Assembly (NCBI GenBank): GCA_022316685.1 | Contig: JAKJHU010000036.1 | Location: 5,095,036 to 5,159,035, forward strand | Reading direction: 5' to 3' | Source of the DNA: Progne subis subis | Lineage: Eukaryota > Chordata > Aves > Passeriformes > Hirundinidae | Length of the DNA: 64,000 nt | Notes under the pieces: generated by a model | What the model was told of the DNA's origin: nothing | The model's input: only the letters and a program-made list of their open reading frames with translations | Databases searched by the model: none | Program-made: the position numbers and the translations under genes | Shown: positions 56,985-64,000 of the stretch, piece after piece | How the letters are laid out: each line of letters begins with the position of its first letter | Position numbering within the stretch: position 1 is the first letter of the stretch

Positions 56985-57957
56985 TGAGCGGCCTTTGTGA
57001 GGAGACATCAGGAGCTGCCCTTATGTCAGAGAGAGATCCAGCTGGCTCCAAGACAGACCCACCACTAGGTAAAGCTGAGCCCATCAGAAACAGAGGGACC
57101 ATCTCTGTGGTAGCATATCTAAGAAAGAAGAAAAGAGATGGTCCCATCAGTAGCTGGGATAGAGGAGTGAGCGTATGTAAGAGAAACAGCTCTGTAGGCC
57201 CCAAGGTCAGTGCAGAAAGAGGGGGAGGAGGTAGTCCAGGCATATAACCAGAGATTCTCCTGCAGCCTGCAGAGAGAGTGCACTGACAGTTTTTTCCTTG
57301 CATCCCATGGATATCCACCTGCTGCCAGGTGGCTGACAACCCCACATCAGCGCAGGTGAATAGCCCTTAAAAGCAGCTGTGAGGCATGAAGGGCTTATGC
57401 TTGAACTCCTGACAGGAAGTGCAGCCCATGGAGAGAGCACCCCACAGGAGCAAGTTTGCTGTCAGACCTGTGACCCTGTGAGGAAGGATTCCGTAGCTGG
57501 ACCAGTCAGCCTCTGGGAAGGACTTGTGTTGAAGAAGTTCATGGAGGACCCTCTTCAGTGGGTTAGCCCTTATGATGGAGCATGGGAAGAGTGTGAGGAG
57601 GAAGGAAGAGCATAGATGGAGTGTTATGAACTGACAGCAACTGACCCTTTTCCCCATCCCACTGCACCACTTGAGGTGCAGGAGGTAAAAGAGTTGGGAG
57701 TGAAGTTGAGCTTGGGAAGAAAAGAAAGGTGGGGGGAATATGCTTTTTAAAAATTTGTTCTTATTTCTTATTAATTCATCCTGACTGGCAGTAAATTAAA
57801 TTTATTTTCCCAAGTCCAGTCTGTTTTCCCTGTGATAATTTGTAAGTGATCTTTCTTATCTCAGTCCATGGGTTCTTCATTGTCCCTCTGTCCTGTTAGG
57901 GAGGAAGAAACAGTAGCTTGGTGGGTGCCTGGCAGCTAGCCATGGTGAACCCACCAC
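56985..57957 (+). mobile_element. Avian solo LTR with internal repeats (copy C)
   Basis: Third copy of the 29026-30089 family, same strand: 'tgtgaggaga', 'gagatccagctggctccaagacagacccaccactagg', 'gctgagcccatcag', a decayed TATA region at about 57110, 'ggagtgagcgtatgtaagagaaacagctctgtagg', 'ccatggag' units, a decayed poly(A) signal (cagtaaattaaa, about 57790), 'gtccagtctgttttccctgtga' and the end 'gtgaacccaccaca'. The left end is truncated or eroded next to the T-rich tract. Confidence 0.85.
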
Positions 57958-58303
57958 AAAATAATTTTTTTTTCTGAACCTGAGACTGTGGAAAATAGAT
58001 GTCAGGAAGGAGACAGAAGAGTAACTTATGAGAGATGAGAACAAAGTGCCCAAAACACTGAGGCTTCATCTATGCACTAGATTATTCAGTGTAGTTAGAG
58101 AACATGATTAGTTGTGGTTCAGTTACCAATCTGAATCTGTCCTGATGAAACAAGATTTAAACTTGCATAAAAATGTCTGTTCATGGGATAGGGTTGTTTA
58201 ACTAAGATGAAAAGATAAGAGAGTTCGGTAGAACTTGATGGCACAGATGAATTTCAGACTAATGCAAAAACAGCCCCTAAACAGTAGATGATATGGAAAG
58301 CGC

Positions 58304-58334
<31 letters not shown>

Positions 58335-61300
58335 TTCATATTAAATTGTTCAAAAATGACTGTGTTTGCTTCTATTTTTTTTTTCATTTTAAAACTTTTC
58401 ATATTTTATTACTTCTGTGTGTCTCCTGAATCACCTGGGCTATGTGAGCCATGGTAGACATGACTGTAGTATTTGAATAAAGAAATAGAAACATCTGAAT
58501 TAAACTTCCCCTTGCAGAAACACTTGTCAGTTACTGAAGTGATCTGTTTCCCCTGTGAACTGATGCATAAGGGATTTTAAACATGTGCCGCTGAAGTGCA
58601 TTTTAAAGGCTGTTTTTTAAAAAACCTTGTACAACCCTGAAATGTATTTAACTTTCTCTTAACACTGCTTTGTTGGGTGCTTGCCAAAATAAATTTCTAA
58701 TGCAACACATATTATCTGGTTTACCAGTTTGGAATTTTGTCTATGTCTGCATCCTCAGTAGTGATAAAACTGAGAATTTTCTAGGAAAAAGGTTAAATTC
58801 TACAGGCAATTTCATGGCTTTGATCTCTGTGCATCAATCCCAGTAACAGAGAGAATAACCACAATGAGAAATGAGGGTATGCTCCAACAATAATTTCATA
58901 CTTTAAAACAAAATGAGGAAAAGGATTTTGAGGAAATGAAGTAAAATATGTTGATCTCCAGAATATATAATTAATGCAATATCTTACATCACAAGTAATA
59001 TATCACCTGAGCTTATTTTAGCCTGTTCCAGGAATGGCTCGCTTGCAGAGCATACTGATCTTTATCACCCAGTAACAGCAAGCATATGATTTCCTTTGGA
59101 GACAGGCAGGGGAGCTCTTCACACTGACATAATGGAACTAGATGCTTTAGGAATACTTCAGAAAAAATTATGAGATGGATTTTACAATTTCTCAGAAAAT
59201 GTTCAGATCTTTTTTGAGTAGCTTTTCTAATATGCATGTCAGAAAAGAGAAGGGCTATTTCTGATCTCCATAAAAGAAATGTATGAGTTAAATCTGGCAG
59301 TTATAACTATTTCTAGACTGAATTTTGATCTTAGTACCATATTGCACTGGCTGTTTTGCAATTAGGTGCCATTAAAAGAGTATGTCTATCAGAATGTTAA
59401 CAAGAATGGTGGTCAATCTGTGTCAGATTTATTGAAAGCAAATACATTTACAAGTTCCATCATAAATCTTGGTCAAGTAATGAGATTCTCAACTTATTTT
59501 CCATAAAGCGGTTATTGTATTATGCAGGCAAAATGTCATGGTACACAACAGTTCAATTTCATCAGCTCTTCACATGGCAATGAAATAATAAACCAGTACT
59601 GTTCCAATTTTGATTTACTTCATTGTTATATATTAGCCTAGAATACATGCATGTGTGGAATATTTTGGCAGAATACAAGTTTAAAAACCCCAAGAATTCT
59701 CTTAATTCTGTTGGAATTCTAACAATAAAATGTCAAACTCTTATTTAAGAACAAATATAGGTATGAATTTTAATGCTTTGTTTTAAAGTGATGAAATCAG
59801 TATTTGAAATTATTACTAGAGTTGGCACTAACACTGACATTAATATATACAAATAATGTGCAGAACCAAAAGATGCAGAACTACTTTAACCTCTTAACTT
59901 TTAGTGTGCAGTTCTAAACAAGAACTTGCTTCCTCTGCATATCTCCAATAATTAACTATTTAATGCAACTTTGAGATCAAGCTGAATTTTCAGCAGTCTG
60001 GGCTATAAGTTAATATTTATCCTCTATTTCAAAAATGTTTAGGTATTTTTCAAAGACCAATTTTTACTTCATTGCCTGAGGAAGGCCTATAAAGGTAAAT
60101 TAGTTCTCTTGTGAGCACACTTAATCAAGAAGTAGGAAACTTGTGGTTCATCTTTCTGCACTGATCAATGACTGAGCAATCAGCTGATATTTAGGGAATT
60201 CATACAACTAGTATGAGCTGTGGTTTCAGATTCCCTCAGTTGGAAAAAGAAACTGAAATTATTTGCTACTATTCAAGGTATGAACTCCTCACAGAATAAA
60301 CAAGAAAGAATGTTATGTTAGAGCATTCAGCATTCGGTCCTCCAGAGTGTTATAACTTCTTATTTCTTCCACCTAAAATTATGTGGGAAATTTGACAATA
60401 GTTTGGGGAGAAAATGGTAGGTTGTTTAAATGAATAAGCTGCATAAGAAGAAATTTTTCTCTAATACAAGACTATACTTATCAGTGTGGGTCTAGTTAAA
60501 TCTATATTGAATGTTAGATTTAATCATCAATTCATGTTTAAGCCTTCAACTGCTGATCTTGGATACAAAAACTTACCGTTAGTCTAGTCCCCAGCAGCTG
60601 GCTGTACCCAAAATTCAGCATCATGTGGAATGTCCAAATGCAACATAGTGGTGTCTATTGGCCCCTCCTGCTGTATTTGAAATTCAAATGAAATAATTTG
60701 AATTTCATATACTGAAAGTTATTGCTGCATAAAACCCAGCAACGCAGTGATTCTGAAATTTCTTGGTCCATCATTTCTAGCCTTCTATAAACTTCTATTT
60801 ATTTCTCCTTTCCTTGTGATTAGAGCAAGAGGGGATAGAGGAAGAAGATTCAGTCTTGAAAAGATTTTGAAAAGTAGATTGTGGATCACTCTAGGGTGGG
60901 TCCAAAGTAATGGATGCAAAGATGTAGATTTGGTGTCTTAAGTCAGGTGGAGATGACCTTCAGATTAGACCACAGGGATAGCTGTGTGCTGTATTACTCG
61001 ATGGATATTGTTCCTGAAAGGTGTTACTGACTGCTTTGTTCTGCTTAGATGAGCAAAAAAGTCAGATAAGGATTGATGTTTATGCACTACACATTCATTT
61101 TTGGCATAAACTCAGTTTAATGTTTCCATTGTATATGTCTTTTTTGCTCTTTTTGCATTCTGTAAAAAGACTGCACAGAGACAATATTTTGAAATTGAGG
61201 AAGAATAGTAAATCAGTTGATTGAATTTGATAATAGTTTCTGTCCAGAAAATTTTTAGACGTGAATTAAGCATCTGAATAGATGCTGTATATTTTCTATG

Positions 61301-63888
61301 TAGTTCTGTGTTTAAAATGCTGGAAGTGAGCCACAATTTTCTGGATTCACAGTGAACCACTTCAGATCAATATTATCCTGTCTGAATATATGTTATATCT
61401 TAGCTGACTACACAACACAGTTTGGAAGTTATTCTACCGCTAGATTCAAGCATAGATCTCCATTTATCATGTAAGTAAATATATCATTTGTGTTTAAATG
61501 ATTTTTTTTTTTTTTTTTTTTTTTTTTCCTTGCCCAGGAAAGAGGAATTTGATGACTTGCTGAAGGTTTCAGGAAGCCCCAGAGAAATGATTGCTGCACT
61601 TCATGATCAGTTTGGACACACAGGATTTATGTACTGTGATAAACATGGTCTGGCTACCTAGAAACACTGCTGTTTGCAGTTTTAATGGCTAAAGGGCAGC
61701 AGCGACCACAGGGCTCACAAAGTATATGATGGCATATTCTCAAGCATATGGTGTCCTTTCTGGGTGGTCCTCTTGAGTTTTGCTGTGAAGAAGATTAAAG
61801 GAGAAGGAAACATATTTCCTTGGCTAAAATTCTGCTCATTCATAGGGGAAAAAGTCCAGAATTATAACCTTTCCCTACTGACAGACTATTGTAACCCTAC
61901 AGTGAGAAACTTGTGCCCAACGCAGTTCTATGAAAAGTAGATTGCAAATTGATACTGGATAGCCAACACACAATCATTGGTGGCAATTCTGGATAGCAAG
62001 CATTACAAAACTAAAGAGTAATTGAAGGAAGCTAGTAGTTGTAGTTGTTCTTCCAGAATTCCATAATGGGGGAGAAAAACAGGAACTGGAGTCAGAAGGA
62101 TCAGGGAAGTAATCAGGAATGAAGTGTGAGGGGAATAAAACAGTGTCCAAAAAAGAATCACATATGATGCCATGGCACACTGTTACCCTCTCTCTGTAGT
62201 CCCCCACTGCTGGAGTTTTAGCTGCTGGAGTAGGGGATCCAGCTTTGATAAACTCCAGCTGTGTAACCTTGACTCAGACTGCTGAGTCAGAGCTGTGAGA
62301 CCGTCTGTACAGGGATAAGGAAAGTAAAAAATTACAGTGGTAGGGCTGCTGATATGTGATTGCTAGGAGACCAAGGACTCAGCAGAGAAAGCATCGAAAT
62401 GAAATGCTAACACCTCAAGCAAAAAAAAAAAAAAAAAGGAAGGTAGCTGGAGGCTGGTCTAGTCAGGGACAGTGAGGAGCTGCCAGATTGGGGTTGATCC
62501 ATCAGTGCTGACTAAGTAAGCAGCTCTGCCTCCATGGTGGCTCTTGGGAGCTGCAGCCACCAGCTCCTCATTCCTCAGCAGCACCTGTCTGCCTGGTGAA
62601 GGCTTTCCACCTGCTGTACTGGAGTGTGAGCACACCCATGCTTAACCTCACAGTTCACTAAATGCTGTCTTTTATGTGTACTGGCCAATAAAAAATTGCT
62701 TTATACATGTGAGCTACCCATATTTTACTTGCAGAGTATTTTTGTGCCAGGCTAATGATGCCCAAACAAACTGATTATAAAAATATTTTGTTGAGGCTAA
62801 GAGGTTATTTTATTATTGTGCTGGGAAGCCAACATGAATATTTGACGAAGTAGTAGCTTAATAGGAAAGGAACATCATCTTGGAAGAAGTGATTTGCATT
62901 TCTAGAATTTTAAATAAAAAGAAAAATAGTCATCTAGCAGAAGGTACACTATTCCTGGGATGGATGAAGAATCCTTTGCTGCAGCCATACATCTAGAAAA
63001 GCTCTGATGCTCAGAGCTATCTGACATTTAATCATGTCAAGCAGAAGCAAACAGCAATGGAAAAAAAATCATTGATGTTTTTAATTAGGTTGTCTTGAAT
63101 GCTCATCTGCATTCTAAAAGCAAAAGGCTTATTTCAGTAAAAATCATGGCCAGCTTCTCTAGCAAGGAAACTGGCTGTACTCAAACTGAATTGGGCCCTA
63201 AATTTGTTGCTTGGCAAGAGACTGGGAAATGTTTTGCTCTGCTGTCTGACTCCATTGTCAGTGGTGCTTGTTAATCACACAACCCATTACAATGCACTGT
63301 ACAAGGAGGAATCTCAAAAACATCTTATTGCTGAGCTAAAGGCTATAAAGTGCAGTGTTTTCTGCTAACCAGATTTGTGCTCTGTTGTGTTTAGTGGTAG
63401 TTGTGCCAGTCTGTGATTACTCACAATTGGTGACTAGAGACTGTGGCTGAGAACCCTGAGTGTGAGTGCAAGGAGGGGAAGGACCTCAGAGTTCATGCTC
63501 TGAGGCAATATTTAGGCTAGCTTAACAATGAGCAATAAAATGAAGACAATAACATGGAAAGGGAAGGCTAAAAATGTTTAATTATTTTACCCTGATCACT
63601 CTTCTCCTTTCCAAGTTGGCAAGCAGGATCTGGAACTTGCCAAACATGTTTTATTTTTAAATCTTTTATCCACTGGCAAATATGCATGTTCCATCAGACT
63701 TCATAAAGGTGGTTTACAGTTTTGAAACGTTTCCCAGCCTGTACAAACCCACGTGTTCATGCACACACACTTAGGGAACGACTGCATAGAGGGGCAACTC
63801 TGACTGTGTGGTGTGTGTGGGTCCATCCCCCACTAAATTTTTGTAACTAGGCAAAATCTCTCTGAACCATGCTTCCGTCTTTTCTCAG
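57958..63888. other. AT-rich non-coding stretch
   Basis: No gene recognised. T runs lie at about 58304-58327 and 61502-61527, an A run at about 62421-62437, and a 12-bp inverted repeat at 60678-60707. The last about 400 bp may be intron or upstream region of the gene whose exon begins at 63889. Confidence 0.45.
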
Positions 63889-64000
63889 GCAGCAGCAGCA
63901 GCAGTAGCAAGGCGAGCACCAAGATGAGCTCTGCAGCCCACTGGAGGAAGTACTATGCACCCATGCATTCCTTTGAGGGAAGAAATCTCCCTGCCCCAGC
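63889..64000 (+). CDS. Possible host exon running off the right edge (partial)
   Basis: A good 3' splice site, a pyrimidine-rich run ending gtcttttctcag|g, is followed by CAG repeats and then sequence open in one frame to the window end (phase: two bases, then codons). The frame reads six serines, KASTKM, then SSAAHWRKYYAPMHSFEGRN and so on. An ATG at 63924 with A at -3 could be the real start, giving at least 25 codons beginning MSSAAHW; the upstream CAG-rich part would then be 5' UTR. Local GC is higher than in the preceding sequence. I do not recognise the protein. A chance open frame of this length is quite possible, so the call rests mainly on the acceptor and the composition. Confidence 0.4.

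Noticed and set aside
61529..61661. Exon-like stretch after a long T run and ccttgcccag
   Set aside because: The open frame is only about 40 codons and stops without a donor. The wording (gacttgctgaaggt) resembles an old MIR-like SINE core; kept out of the feature list.

Overview
The window looks like intergenic or intronic DNA from a bird, possibly a songbird. It is mostly AT-rich and gene-poor. Its dispersed repeats are typically avian: several CR1 LINE 3' ends (one with the short CR1 terminal direct repeats) and several avian solo LTRs. No complete host protein gene, tRNA, rRNA or CRISPR array was recognised. The only candidate host coding sequence is a splice-acceptor-preceded exon or first coding exon running off the right edge (63889-64000).

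The main object is a nearly complete endogenous retrovirus on the minus strand, 7707-15874, flanked by the 6-bp duplication gatatt (7701-7706 and 15875-15880). On its own strand the order is: 5' LTR (15145-15874), primer binding site, leader with a consensus splice donor, gag (14642-12644), an A AAA AAC ribosomal frameshift site, a fused dUTPase-like/protease/reverse transcriptase/RNase H/integrase frame (12647-9438, continuing out of frame to 9025), a strongly shortened env (9059-8454), polypurine tract and 3' LTR (7707-8436). The layout is betaretrovirus-like (ERVK/class II). The two 730-bp LTRs are identical by eye, so the insertion is young, yet gag and integrase carry frame breaks, the protease active-site triplet is altered and env has lost almost all of its ectodomain. 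The copy was therefore probably defective when it inserted and may have been mobilised in trans.

A 680-bp solo LTR of a related but diverged family lies at 51950-52629 with a perfect taatta duplication. Three copies of another LTR family, all on the plus strand, lie at about 29026-30089, 38233-39182 and 56985-57957. LTRs of a third type are at 3178-3738 and 39190-39450. A fourth type (31885-32616) sits inside a CR1 and is flanked by an AGGGT duplication. A further LTR-like region with TATA and poly(A) signals covers about 30260-31275.

The remaining sequence is AT-rich with microsatellites and homopolymer runs, including 25 C and 19 G. The most striking unexplained item is a perfect 34-bp inverted repeat with a 9-nt loop at 35753-35829, either a young palindromic mutation or a small-RNA-like hairpin.
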